From NCBI GenBank assembly GCA_022495005.1, contig JAGYXB010000518.1, positions 554,483 to 618,482 on the forward strand: 64,000 nucleotides of DNA. Direction: 5' to 3'. The position numbers and the translations under genes are program-made. The notes beneath the pieces were generated by a model. The model saw only the letters and a list, made by a program, of their open reading frames with translations, was not told the origin of the DNA and searched no databases. Source of the DNA: Rhyacophila brunnea. Lineage: Eukaryota > Arthropoda > Insecta > Trichoptera > Rhyacophilidae. Shown here piece by piece: positions 23,429-36,694 of the stretch. Numbering within the stretch: the stretch's first letter is position 1; the number at the start of each line of letters is the position of its first letter.

Positions 23429-26400
23429 TTATATTTCATTATTAGTTTGAGCAGCAAGTAACGGACTCCTCGTGCTGAAGTCCTTTTTAATTTCAGTAAC
23501 TTCGTCAAAAATATCGACTCCGGTCTGGGGAGATGTTACAATTTCTTCCTGGTCGGGAACTTCGGTCGGAAGAACCACTTGCTGAGTGTCACCTTGGCTA
23601 GGTTTTTGAAGGGACACACCATCTGCCCCCATTTTTACGCAATCGAAGTGAAGGACCTGGGGAATATAAAAATATCTATAATATTATGGATGGGTATGCA
23701 GACAAGAAATGCACTACTTAGAAAGCGTTACATTTTAGGGGTGGTAAATTAAAAAAACGAATCTATGACAACCTTTGCAAGTAGATTTCATGAAGATATT
23801 TTTCAGCATTTCCTGTCAAGTAGGTAATTTATTTATGAAAATTTAGACTATAAAAGGGTACCTAGGGGTTGGTATTTTGAGTCTGCTTATGAGCTTATGA
23901 TCTTTAATATTTTATCCATACCGAAATCAGATTCGATATAAAGAGAAATAATTTTACGTCATACCTAAATACACATTTATTTTTTTAATAAAAATATAAA
24001 ATACTTTCAAACTGTGAACTATTCTAAAATATTTTCTATGTATTGGATAAAACTTAATAAACTAAATTTTAATGATAAAAATAACAATAAAATAATATAT
24101 CTAATAATAAGGTAGGATCCCCTAACGAATTCACAATTATTTATAACGTTTTTATTAAATTGTAAGTTTATCTTTGATAAAATATTTCAAAAGTATTAAA
24201 TATTATAAACAATATGTTTGTTGAAATGTTTTAAGACCTATTGATTAAGACTATACCTCAGCTGGGGCACGGTCTAAAAAGATCGTAACTAGGCGATGCG
24301 CGGATTGTGTAAATGACGCGCGCCGAACGAAATATAATTTGTCATATAAATCCAGCATGCGTCCATTTAATGTTCTGTTTATTGTTCTATTCGTAACAAT
24401 AATAATATATTCATTGACATGTATTCTTTTTCAAGTAAATGGGTAACGTTTCTTAGTCATCTTTACACGATTTAAGAATTAATACCCCCGTCGCCATCAC
24501 GAAACAAATTGACGTGTTCACAGCTCGACTTTCGCTCTCCGATTGCTAGCCAGTCCGAAATGTCGTCGCACCTATAGTTGAAAATTATTTGCCGTTTCAC
24601 TGAAGTACCGTTTTAACTAAAACACTTTTAAAATAACAAAATGTAATTGATATCAATAAATTAACTTAAATGGCAAGCTTCGTATTTTTCTGCTAGGTGC
24701 CTCTTGTAGGTGGAGCATTCATTACCTTAAGGGGGAGGCATCTACCTACCAGAGGCACCTAGCGGAAAAATACGAAGCTTGCAATTTAAGAGAAGTTTAT
24801 GATAATTTTTAGTTTCAACTGTAGTAATTAATAAATATGTATCTGAAAACATTAAAAAGAAAATTATTTTTTATTTAAGTCAAAGATAAACGCACAATAA
24901 TTGTAAAAAAAATGTGAATTTGTTGCATATTTACGTAGGTACACAGTTACGTTATATTACTTTATATTTTATGGTCATATTTATTATTAACATTTAGTTT
25001 ATTAAGTTTTCAATTTTTTCTCATACAGATTTTTCAATAATTCATAGTTTTAATATTTTTTTATATATATTTAAAAAAATATTTTTATATATAAATATTA
25101 TATATATATATAAATTTTATAAAAATATAAATGTGTATAACTTGAAATCCTTTTTATTATCAAAAATATGTCTCAAATTGCAAGCTTCGTAGTTTTTCGC
25201 TAGGTGCATCTGGTAGGTAGAAGCCTCTCCCTTAATATAACATACTTACCTAATAATTATTTTGGACGCGTACCAATATTTGAAATTAAAAAACGGAAAA
25301 AATAAAAAAAGTCGTTGATTGTTTGTAATTCGCCTTCATCCTGACCATTAAATATGATATGACCAGGGATAATATTATGTCGAATTATACGAGATTTTAA
25401 TGTTTTTTTCTCACAATTATTTTGTGAAAATAAATAAATGAACAAGAAATTACCAGAACCGGAGCTGAAGCTATCCGTGTTTCAAAATCTATGCAAACAT
25501 GTAGATTTCTGTCCTGAGTGGAGATATCAAAAAGTTTTATGCAGAAGTCTATTCCAGGAATTCCTGCGATCGGAACTGGGATGCATAAAGGCGGGGGATT
25601 TTTAGCTGAAAAATAAAAACAAATATTTAAGTTATTTTAGCTAGTAGGTATTATGTACCCTACCTATTCATTTTGATTTGATTCTGCAATCTGAATATTG
25701 TAAATAATGTGTGAAAATGAATTTTTGATTGGAGAAAAAATACTATATACATAATGTACCTACATAGTACATAGTATGTTATTATATGGGCTTCGAACTG
25801 GAACTGAACCGAAAACCGAAAAAACGTTATTTTTTCGAAACAAAAACCGGAACCGAACCGAAAAAAACGATATTTTTTTTAGGTTCGCTACATGTTCAAA
25901 CACGCTCGTTAACACAATCTTACTCCCCACCAGCGTTGCATTTTCTACTGAAATTTCAGTAGATCTACTGATATTTTTTTCAATATACTTTTGTATTTAT
26001 ATATTTTTGTTTTAATTCAAAAAATCTACTAGATATTTTGGTATATTTCATATTTGTAATTTAACTGATTATTTTAATCACTAACAACTTGAAAATATTT
26101 ACGCACGCCTTTAAACACAATGCTTACGGGCCCTTTTAATTAATTTTGTAATTAACGTGTTAATTTGCATTTGAAAAGTAATTAGCAAAAACACAATTTT
26201 GTGCGGCCCGTAAGCTATGGGTTAATGTGGATTAAAAATATGACGCTTCTAAATCGACAAAGGAAGCATTGTAACCCTACCCAAGAGCGGCATTTTACCC
26301 ACTGACATCATTATAATTATAATTTATATTCCTATTTCGTGAAACATAATATTCTATTCTGTTTATGACCAGAAATAAAATTTAATGGGATTAAGAATTG

Positions 26401-29236
26401 CATTATTGTGTAGCAGATAATCGATTAATAACGTTTCTGTCAAGAATTTCAATCAGTTTTATAGTTGTTATTGTATTTTATGTGTGTAAATTCAGGGCGC
26501 AAAGAAAGCATTCACGATCGTGTACAGTGGAGCATTATCATTGGTTTTGGATTGTGGCGCCGGGATATCACACAAGTACCAAAAACTGTTTTAAAGTATG
26601 GTAGAAAATATTTTAAAATGAATCACTCGGAGCTTAGCCGAAAACCGGAAAAACCATTATTTTTTCGGTACGAAAACTGGAACCGAACCAATATATTTTA
26701 TTTTTTTACTTGAACTGTAACGAAACCCGAAATGAAAAAAATAACGATTCGAAGCCCTGATTTTATTAATATCAAAAATCAAAATCGCTACACGCATAAA
26801 TCGTATATGAGTAGGTATATTATAATAATTATACAACATAAGCCTAAAAAAACAATATCCTTACCTGATAATGGTTGGTGTAAGACATTCACACCGTCCA
26901 TGCTGACATCTAAATTTATCGCAAACATAGATGGATCATACGTCATGTTTGCACAAGCTGAAAATTGTGAAAATATGTCTATTATATTATAACCGAATCA
27001 ATCTCATAATATCTAAATACCTACTCTAAACAGTGAATTTAGGTATCTTAACATTATACCTACACTTCATTGACACACGGAATATTTTAAACAATTTTAA
27101 TTCACTTGGTACCTAAATACCAGCTGGCTGTATTTTTATTACCGATAATATATATTTTTTAATTTATTATTATATTGAATGCCCATGCTCAGTGGCATAG
27201 GCCAATATGAACTTCTTAAGATAGAACATAATAAAAAAATATTTACAAACTGAGTGTAAAATTCAATCTAAGATTTGAAAATAAAATCTGGTATCTAACA
27301 CAAACTACTATTTTGATGTACTTTAACACCCAATGGCGGTTTATCTCACGAGCGATTTCTCATACGTACATCTAAATCTGCCAGTTCCTTGGGCATCCAC
27401 GTATCAACAACTGCTACTGCTTGATATCTGAATCTATGCATTTGTGGTCGATTACCTATGATAAAATCAGCATCAATTGTATATATACCGACCTTTTCTA
27501 TTAATATTGAATTGGTTTATTTTGATTCCGGCACAGCACCCACACTGCAGATCTGAGCATGCGCACGCTTCTCCAATAAATGGAAGTCGCAAGGTCTGTC
27601 CAGGACGGTACCACGGACGAGGCATCATATCATGAATAGTCTGTAATAATCATCAGATAAAATAGAGCAATGTGCAACATCAAATGCATATTTTTTTTAT
27701 TAATTGACCCGGGGCTTACACGGTTATCCAATCTTCAACTTCAGTTATAGTCCACTGTTTCGAAGATGAGTTTATAGCCCGAAACAGCTGTCATCAATGT
27801 AAATGATTCAATTAAAGTAGAATTTTAAAATTAACTTAAAATATTTTTTATTGTTTAAGGTTTTGTGCTTGCCCTACCGTTGAAGTTTGTCATACAAAAA
27901 TCAGTTGAAAAATAAATCGACGCGCACATGATACAAAACAAAAAAAATATTATTATTATTATTGTTTACATAGTGACATGGAATTAGTTTTTTATATGAG
28001 GCAAATACCTTTAATAATCGTGTAAGTACCTACTGAACACCGATTTCCAATTCGTAATCATTCATGTTTTTAAGCTAAAATAATGCAAGAATTTCGATTT
28101 TCATTTATGTTAAACTGTGCGCGTTTGCAGGGCAAAACATCCTATAAGAGATTTTTGGATGGACGCTTTAGATCCAAACGCACGTTTAAAAAAGCAATAC
28201 CTACGTAAATTGGTAAGATGTGGGATTCAAACCTAAGACTGCAGAAGAAAACAGTGTACGGGGTCTGTTAGTTTATACATTTAAAATATGTAACCGTTAA
28301 TCTACCTAATTTTCTTATGATTATAGGATTGAAAAATATATACAAAACTTCGTTAATTTTTCATTACCATAAATTAATATAATGGTTGAGCGCTATAGTC
28401 CAAAATTCGTACGTATGTGCGATGCAGTTATACAATTTATTAAATATTCAGTTTTGAGAGATACATAATATACAATACTTATTAAAAAATGGGTTCAACA
28501 GTGCTAAATCCAATAATATAATGAACAATAATAATTTAAGTAATTTTAAAGGTTTTTCTAGACAGGTCTTCCGTTTGCGGAACGCGTCTGACAGAACCGA
28601 AGAATTCAAAAGGGTTCCGGGCCGAAGCGGAAACGTTTCGGAGGCTGAAGAGATACCGACAAACCTTTTAAAAATATAATTATTATTAAAGTAACCTGAT
28701 TGTCCTTCAAGTTGTAATATACAGACAGCTCGGATGCATCCTCGTATACAATTGCTCGCCGCCAAATGTATTTTCCTAGTTCTTTAACGGCTCTCGTTGA
28801 AAAGCCAACATCAGTTTCATCACCTGAAAAAATGTGTATTTTGTACTATTGTTTACAATAACTAACAATTATTTAAAATACCTAAACTTCCTCATAATTG
28901 GGCTCAGTGATCGTAATATATTTTCATGAATACATTCATAATGTATTCCGTCGAAATAAAAAAAGCTTCACATTACAATCCAGAAAATATAATGCAGTAA
29001 GTTATAACTCAAATATTATTTGAATAAGTGCTGATATAATTCACTCAAATTTGTTTTATTGAAATGGGTGACTAATGTAGAGGTTGGTGGGTATTTTAAA
29101 AATAAATATATATGTGCATAAGTATTATATTATATCAAAAATAAATTCAAATCTTACCATATTGAACACCGTCAATTATTCTTATTGACGATACTAACAA
29201 TAGAACACTCGTGTAAAATCTAATATTTTGGATCAT
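23429..29236 (-). CDS. DUF4773-type secreted cysteine-rich protein, array gene A
   Basis: Function unknown; predicted secreted. Exons (minus): 29158-29236, 28696-28823, 27493-27640, 26865-26957, 25454-25605, 23429-23656. Phases 1,0,1,1,0 join to 275 residues plus TAA. Residues 1-24 form a hydrophobic signal sequence (MIQNIRFYTSVLLLVSSI). The domain begins at CACSDLQCGCC (95-105), continues ACANMTYDPSMFAINLDV, then NPPPLCIPVP, DFCIKL, HVCIDF and FDCVKMG, giving the ten cysteines shared with the three neighbours. The last ~65 residues are polar and acidic without cysteine. The segment before the domain (27-94) is unlike the other three genes and contains KYIWRRAIVYEDASELSVYY. Introns hold several MITEs. 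The fold family assignment rests on the cysteine spacing and PPPxC motif; no enzyme motif is visible. The exon 2 donor is the least certain boundary. Confidence 0.85.
24256..24606 (-). mobile_element. MITE, inverted copy 2 of the 17.06-kb element
   Basis: GGCACGGTCTAAAAAGATCG, GGCGATGCGCGGATTG, TGTTCTGTTTATTGTTCTAT and GCCGTTTCACTGA match the complement of 17060-17433 in order. The extreme ends are degraded. It lies in the last intron of gene A. Confidence 0.65.
24731..25231. mobile_element. 501-bp MITE in TTAA with ~57-bp inverted repeats
   Basis: TTAA (24727-24730) then GGGGGAGGCATCTACCTACC. The right end is the complement, closing GCCTCTCCC then TTAA (25232-25235). The arms run through GCTAGGTGC and CGAAGCTTGCAA. 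A further right-end copy at 24668-24726 abuts it head-on, so 24668-24785 is itself a palindrome. It lies in the last intron of gene A. Confidence 0.75.
25786..26759. mobile_element. ~1-kb hAT-like element with GGGCTTCGAA ends
   Basis: The left end GGGCTTCGAACTGGAACTG and right end complement CAGGGCTTCGAATCGTT are inverted. Both ends carry subterminal AACCGAAAACCG and ATTATTTTTTCG words. CAGGGCTTCGAA is a common hAT terminus. The target duplication is not clear. It lies in intron 4 of gene A. Confidence 0.55.
27757..27793 (+). ncRNA. Hammerhead-like motif in a retroelement remnant
   Basis: TTTCGAAGATGAG, short loop, CCCGAAACAGCTGTC. GAAGATG ... CCGAAAC is the arrangement of hammerhead-ribozyme remnants in Penelope-like elements. 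Stem II is poor, so this is likely inactive. It lies in intron 2 of gene A. Confidence 0.25.
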
Positions 29237-29712
29237 TTCTAAGTATCGTTGAATTTATATTATATGATTGTGTCGTCTGGTAAGTAAAACAAACACTTCC
29301 ACCTTTGGACAAACTGCAGGGAATTTATATAATAATATGTGGATGAGGCAGAGAGTCACTGTCAACTGATTTTTCAGCTCACTTGTGCGAAGGAAACCGA
29401 AAGTAAGATGCCATGCCATGTATAATTATTATAATACTCCTACATGCCTGCAATGTGCATCGTCAGTGCCGTAGGAAACATGGCCACTAGTATAATTATT
29501 CTACTTCTGGAAAAATCAGTAAAAAGTGTAACACATATAAAGGCAGTCTGCAGGGAAGAATTTACAGGTACTTTGAGTCCGCCAACGAGTATGAGCCCGC
29601 GCTTACAAGGTGAACCGAAATTAAAATTGTAAAACTATATTAAGTACGTATATTAAAGCAACAATTTTCTTTTGATAAAGATTCATTTTTCTCTAAATAC
29701 ATTAGAAAATTG

Positions 29713-29890
29713 GGTACTGTTCGGTTAAAGCGGATACAGCGGAAAACGCATTTTGAAAATAGCGGATAAACTGGATTATTTGTTAGGTTAACCTAACCTA
29801 ACCTAAACTAACCCAAACTAACAAATAATCCAGTTTATCGGCTATTTTCAAAATGCGTTTTCCGCTGTATCCGCTTTAACCGCAGTACCG
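29713..29890. mobile_element. Palindromic MITE with CCTAA (telomere-like) centre
   Basis: Left arm GGTTAAAGCGGATACAGCGG, AAAACGCATTTTGAAAATAG, GGATTATTTGTTAG and its nearly exact complement on the right. TA borders the outer CTG/CAG. The ~30-bp centre holds three perfect and several imperfect CCTAA units. Confidence 0.75.
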
Positions 29891-32499
29891 AAAATTGTTT
29901 AATTTCCCTAGATAGGTACCGAATTACAAAAAAGATGGTAGGAACCTTTTTAAAATTTACTTTATACAATTCAAATTATTACAATATACTGGTTGTTTTT
30001 TTAATGGCAATAGCTACAATCCGGTGTGGACACGTATACAATCCATTGCGTAGGTTCGCGTTCCGGTTCCAAACATATATAAACGGATTAGAAGTTATAC
30101 TTCTTTGGCGTAACAAAACAAAAAAGCCATTACCTGAGTCTATTAATATTACAGTGGATTAGGTTGATGAAAACATACGCGATTCATATGTGTCTCATAT
30201 AGCACATGATAATTGTAATTTAATTATTGTATTGGACCAAAACTCATCTTTTCCATACAGCGGTTATAATCGATTCAGAAGTGCCCATGGTGAATTAATG
30301 AAAAATCAAATACATGTATATTTATATAAATAAATAAATACACAATCTTTACAATGAAAAATAAATTCACACTCCAATATAAATAAAGTTTTATGAATAT
30401 AAATTAACAGTGTAGAATGTTAGTCTCCAGAAATTTGTTTATAAACATATAAATTATTTATGATGACATAATATTGGTTATGTTTACAACACGTGCTGTT
30501 TACTTGGTTGTATTTAACGACTAACTAAATGACACTATGCGCATGCGTATGTACCCTTGAGACCGAAATGAATATAATCATAATAATAAATTATGTGTTG
30601 CATCGGCGCGCGCAACTTCGTCACACGTCAAAACACACCCTGATCTGTTTTCCCAAACGCGCCAAAAGAAGTATTACTTCAAAAAAAGAAAAAAAATAGG
30701 TACCAACAGCTTTTTATAAACTTGCCACATGCTTCCGAAAGCTTTCTGTTATTTTTACGTCCATATATAATATATATTGAAATCATAGTTAGCATGGTGG
30801 AGTGACTAGTTTCAACATCTCTAAGATTGAAAATAAGCCCACAGACGTTTAAAAAATACGTTAGTTTTATTACCTACATATTTTAATCCATTTGCGTAAA
30901 ATACGGAACTTGCGACTCAAGAAAAACCTTCACTGACATTTCCAGATCCAATTTATTGGTTGATTATATTCTTGAGATACTTATAATATTTACGTAGAAT
31001 ATTATTTGTGATCAAAAATTTCACAAATTTTATCTAATTATCTGTGGCACTGTCCACATTTTTTTTTACTGATATCATGTGCTTATAATAACTTATTACT
31101 TTTTATGACTTAAATTTAAACTCCAATCTTCTCTTTAACACTAAAAGGCCAACATAAAATAAACATTATTAGTATTAACAAAAATAACAGTTTTTTCAAT
31201 TTTATATTTAGGGTTTCACCATAATTTCGTTTCATAAATTAAATTAATATATTGTTTAATAATTCTATTTAAAACAGGATGCAAAAAACATTTTTAGAAA
31301 AACAAATTCAGAACAGAATTTAACTTTAAAGAAATCCTAGTCTGGATTTAAAAACGTGACTATTTATTTTTCTTAAATATTGATTTAATAATTTTGCTTT
31401 CCTATGAAAAATTACTTAATTAAAATTGACTAAATTTGATCACATTAAACATGATGGATGTTGTTTGGGTTGTGTGGTTTTAATCTGTGGCAGTATGTAA
31501 AATACTTTTCCCCTTGGCAATAATTTATTTTTCTGGTCCTGGGCTATAAAAATTTTATCTTTATTTTATCCAAGCCCGGCTATTATTATTCTTAATTAAA
31601 TTTTATTCAATGCTGAACACCGGAGAATCTTTAGAAAGATAAAAAGTTATTATTAAGATCCCATTTGGTTAACAATTGTTTACAGGATTTTCCTTATAGT
31701 ATCTATGATTATGAGGCTTTTCCAAGATATCTACTTTCTCTTTTATCATCACTGTCATGCATCAAAGCATAATATGTTTTCACTTTATTTAATTTAATCA
31801 TCTAATATAATAAACATCTACCATAAATAATATTTTATTGGCCAATAAATAAACTACAGGATAAATTATATAATCATATTGAGATCATTTTATCCGATAA
31901 AATAATTTAACTTCTTTTAAGAAGGTGTCAATTTTTTACTCGCACTTTTCTTTATTTTTGGTTTTCCTGTTGATTATTACTAAACGTCTTAAGACGTCAA
32001 AAATATGTTTTCTAAGTGTAAACATGTTAGAGACAAGAATATATAAACGTGAAAGAAACAAAAGTACAATTTAAATGGCTTTGTTTTTTTAGTGGGTACT
32101 TCCTTTCACTGGGAAGCGTTTGACTAATATACTGTAATCTTAATAGGCTATATAATATATATTATGTATTCATGAGCTAAACAGTTCAAAACTAATGTGG
32201 TATGTTTTTATCACACGTTCTGCCCATTATGAGATTTTAGGGAGCGAGAATAAGACGTGACTTTGAAGAGAAACTAAACACTATTATTTCTCTCACAAAA
32301 CTAAACAGTAGGTACCTATTTATATACCAATATATTATATATTATAACTTATTATTTCATTATAAACCAAGACTTTATATGGAATTTTATTTGGACTCTA
32401 TACACGTCATTTTCTATTAAAATAGCATTTGAATATCGCATAATTTACTACTATATGAATAAATAAATGTTTTTCTACACTTACTATAATAATTACAAA

Positions 32500-32990
32500 A
32501 GTCTACAAACCTCTACGCTGCGTAGACCACTAAACTTAATAGATAATGGTATAACAATTATTCATCATACTCTATCATTTATCATTAATTCTGTTCAAAG
32601 ATCCTATAAATTTCATTTAACCTTTGTCTGTCTCCATTAAATAATATGTAATAGTAAATTAATACAATACCATTTCAAGCAAAGCTACGACGTTATTGAA
32701 GATTTTTGACGAGGAATGGTGAATGATTTATCGAATCCATCGTATCGCATCTTTTATATAAAAAACACATTTTATCAGATACGAGATTCAAACCCACACC
32801 CAACGAACACTAATTAAAAAATCTGTTCATTAATTGAATTCTTATAATATAATAAAATTCTAATAGAGAAAAGGTTTGCATGCTTGTCTCCAAATTCCGT
32901 GGGCTGTTATTATAATGTAACTTTAGGCTCACGTTATAGACCCAATGGGTTGAGCAATGGCGAATAACTATAATAATATTGAGTTACTTC
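32500..32990 (-). repeat. SINE pieces including a tRNA-like head
   Basis: On the minus strand 32758-32845 has AATTAATGAACAG and, downstream, GGTTTGAATCTCG, resembling A and B boxes. 32506-32535 (ACAAACCTCTACGCTG) and 32937-32960 (AGACCCAATGGGTTGAGCAA) match parts of the SINEs at 36.7 and 43.3 kb. Confidence 0.4.
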
Positions 32991-33503
32991 CATACTCTAT
33001 GATTCCAGATGGTTCATCGTAAATCCAAACCGTAATACACATTTTATGTTGTATTTATCTAGGTACCCAGCACTATTATTGAATTAGACATTCATCAAAA
33101 TACTGTAAGCTAAAAGGTTCAATGTGCTACAAGAATTCATGTGGCTAGGAAAAATAAAATAAAACCAGGCAAGAATGTGAGTTTTTTTTAGATAATAATG
33201 AAATGAACGGAAATTGGTATAAAATAGCTGACTGAATATATTGAGTCCTGTATCATAAATACGACTTTTTCGATACATTAATAATAATTATACACTGTTT
33301 GGTTTTCAATAATTTTAAACATTTATTCATTATAACCCCTATATTATCTCAATTTAACTTTTTTATAACTTTTTGCTTTATTTATTCCAGTAATTCAATT
33401 TTGGAATACATTTTTATCTAGTGTTATCGTCTTTACGTGCAGGTACTATCTGAAATAGATAATATACTAAGTAGGTATATCAAAAGTATGGCTTATTCAT
33501 TTA

Positions 33504-33509
33504 TTTATT
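33504..33509 (-). terminator. Candidate polyadenylation signal of array gene B
   Basis: Minus-strand AATAAA within an AATAAATAAA run, about 110 nt past the stop codon. Confidence 0.35.
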
Positions 33510-33620
33510 TATGTTTACTTTAATGATTTCAATAAATAATACGATTAACATTTTCAAACAATAATATATTAGGTATCTTATAAGATCCTGGTAAATAAAT
33601 AATTATCATCGATATGTATT

Positions 33621-36118
33621 TTAATTATGATCTATCGGTTTTATTGTTTTCGGTTGTTTTTTGATCATGTCATTAACAAACGATCTGACGACATTTTCAT
33701 CGTAATCTCCAATATCGTCGCCTCCTGAATCTATAACAGCGTCGACACCACCAGCCACTCCAGGAAGTACACCGCCTCCGTCTTCAGGCTTTACTATTGC
33801 GACGCCTTCAGATCCCATTCTGAAAAATAGAAAACGTAGTAGGTAGATACCAAATTAGTAAAATGTTTCGTTTTCGATGACTATGTACGTATATTGACGG
33901 TTCGACTATTATCAGAGTTGCCATTAGTAAATGTACCTATGACTATGACCTAAAAATAATCTAATATGGATACCTATTTATGACACGAAAAATCTTTATT
34001 AATTATTATCATAGGCACTATATTAACTAAATAACCAATTATGGTGTTTAATATGTTTTAAGAACAGATATCAAGCCCTACAATGGAATTCAATCAATAT
34101 CAAAATTAATCATACCACTTACTATATTTTTATATTATATCCTTGTTAAATGCATGACATAAAAAAACTTACTAAGTATATTAAAAAAACGAAAATTCTT
34201 TGTTAGTTTTATATATAAAATGAACAAATATATATTTTTAGCAGAGTGCGTATTTCAATTACTCGTCTGTTAAAAAAATACATTTTTTCATTTGATCTAA
34301 AGTAAGAACCTGAATGTTCGGAGTAATGGCTAACAACCGTTATACGTCAGAAAGAGTATATTGAAATATCCCATAATAATCTGTGTGTGCTATACCTACT
34401 CTGCTCAGAATTTCGCTGTTTTTAGAAAATCATATTGTATCTAAAATCATATAAAAAATAAAAGAAAATATGTTTTTTATAATTATTATAAACATAATAA
34501 TAATTTTCAAAATACTGCTTGATCTGCTTCAAAGTATGTTAACGGTAACTTTATTTCTGTCATAAATATTCATTATGCTAATCATATTAATAAAATTAAA
34601 TAATAATACTGTATATTTGGTTAACCGCAACAGTAGATCCATGTGTTTATTTTTATTGTTTTAGCTTTTTTAATTAATTTATAGATGTATAGCTATTTTA
34701 AAAAAAAACGCTAACCTTAGGCAGTCGAATGAGATGGAGAAGAGCTCGTAGTAGTCCCATCTGCCCTCCATTCCAAGACACATGTGAAGGTTTCTGCCAG
34801 CAAAGTAGACGTTGGAAAATTTCGCACAAATTTTTAGACTCGATATCCGTGGCAGTCTAATGCAAGCTGGTGGCGGATTTTTTCCTACAAATATAATTAT
34901 TACATACATTAAATTAATATTTCTACATAGGTAATATTATATCAAAATCTGGAACAGGCGTATAAAAAAATCAATTTTCATTTATAGTTTTCTAATCTTT
35001 TTAGTTACACCTTTATAAAAATGACGAAAGGCTCAAAATTTAATGTAATGCCTAATAATAGAATGCGGATCAAATCACATTTTGTCTTATTAAAGTTTTC
35101 AATTACAATGAAAAAAAGAATAACGTTGTTAATTTTAAAAAGCTTTGAGAAAATATAAATGTGTGGAGGTTTATTTTCGGGTGGTTGTTTTTCACAATTG
35201 CTATTATATTTCGAATGTCTCAACGCGAATAATAAACTGTTTTAAAATTCTCAGGTTTAAAATATTTCTTTACCTGAAACCTTATTCTGGTACATGACTC
35301 TTTTATTGAGAAGCATGGAGACGTCAAAGGAGAAGTCTTCGGGTGAATAAACGACCTTTACGCAAGCCTTCTGCTGCAACAGGTCGAGGATAGGACCCGT
35401 ACAGCACATGCATATTCCAGTGTTGCATGTACACGGTGTACCTCCAGGTGCTGGTGTTGTCGATGAAGTCTGCTTGGGCTTCTTCTTCTTCCTGCTCACT
35501 CCAACCTTGCGACTCGTCTCGATGCTCGGAAACGGAAGGATCTCATATTCTGGTATATCTTCGATGAGAAACTGTCGGTCTTCTCGAGTTTCAATCTCAT
35601 TGTGATGATCTAAAAGATAGAAATATTAAATTATCTTAAACATCTATTTATCAAAAAGCTAATCGTTTTGTATAAATAATATTAAATTATTTACATGATT
35701 TTTTTGTGTTGATTATATATTATTTTCATGCTTCCAAAAATGGAGGAAAAACTATTATAGATACTTTATATTATTTGTATAATTTCACTTTAAGTAACAC
35801 TGCTATTACAAATCCATTTAAAAGTTAAATCTATAATATTATTCGTGCGTGAAAGTGTCTCGTAAACTCTGCTTATGTATGTAGGTATAATATTAAAAGT
35901 TGTAATTAAGCCGTAAATATATGTCGCGATGTAAATTTGAATAGCCTAGTTTTCACATCGGTAAATGCCGCGCGGCTTTGTTTATCGACAGTGACAAATA
36001 AAACGAATTCAAGACACGGCACAAAAATCAGCTGCGGCCCGCTCTCACCTGCGATCGTCCAGGTGACGATACAATAATAATTGATCGCGACGAGCAATAC
36101 ACAGGCCGCGGCGCGCAT
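33621..36118 (-). CDS. DUF4773-type secreted cysteine-rich protein, array gene B
   Basis: Function unknown; predicted secreted. Exons (minus): 36049-36118, 35274-35609, 34716-34884, 33621-33819, phases 1,1,2, giving 257 residues. Residues 1-22 are a signal peptide (MRAAACVLLVAINYYCIVTW). Residues 24-80 are an acidic then Lys/Thr/Pro linker. The domain starts at CTCNTGICMCC (83-93), then ACVKVVYSPEDFSFDVSM, NPPPACIRLP, KICAKF, HMCLGM and FDCLRMG. The C-terminal exon encodes a Gly/Val/Asp tail ending in a basic KKQPKTIKPIDHN. Here both N-terminal modules of the domain (CxCC and the following CxxVxYSPEDF) sit in one exon, as in gene C and unlike A and D. The third exon is 169 nt, identical in length and phase to that of gene C. 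The upstream 300 bp is GC-rich for this window. Confidence 0.87.
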
Positions 36119-36273
36119 TTCACTCCATCAACACTACTGGGCCGGAGATCACCGTCCGCCACTTTCGACACGCGTTCCAAGAAATTGGTGACACCGTTTC
36201 GGGGATCCGGTCGACAATGAGCGGAGGAATCGGATCGGACACGTCAACAAACCGTCGACCCGACGCGAGACGC

Positions 36274-36280
36274 GACTGAA
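36274..36280 (-). promoter_or_regulatory. Initiator-like site upstream of array gene B
   Basis: TTCAGTC on the minus strand, about 160 bp upstream of the gene B start codon, within a GC-rich, CpG-containing stretch (36.12-36.32 kb). It matches the arthropod Initiator core TCAGT. No TATA box is apparent. Confidence 0.3.
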
Positions 36281-36694
36281 CGGTGTCCGTTCAACTTGTG
36301 CTCCACATGCGACACGATTGGAGAACCGAGTTGTGTTATTAATATCGAGATGCGGATACTGGTGTGCTTACCGACGGGCTGGCTTGAGACTTCGGCAGAA
36401 TTTCATATTGCCCTTTCCACTAGAATCTGATAATCCTACTTTGTCTATATGATATTAATTATTATTGCCAAATTCGATAATAATAATTATAATATTAGTT
36501 GTGTAAGAAAATTTTGATTCCCTTATTTTTAACATTCTTTACGTAACATTTCAGAAGTATCATAAATTAAAAAAAATACAGTTTTCTGGAATCTATCAAA
36601 TGTGTGATTGATTGTTAATAGACAAATAAAATGTCAGTACCTACTTCCAATTCGAGAAAACAAACTAAAATTATTTTATTTTATTATTTCTCTG

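Larger units (their letters stand above)
29237..33503. other. Spacer between array genes A and B
   Basis: No gene supported. It contains a palindromic MITE at 29.7 kb and SINE pieces at 32.5-33.0 kb. A 75-codon ORF (29935-30162, plus) has a hydrophobic start but no recognisable feature. Confidence 0.5.
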
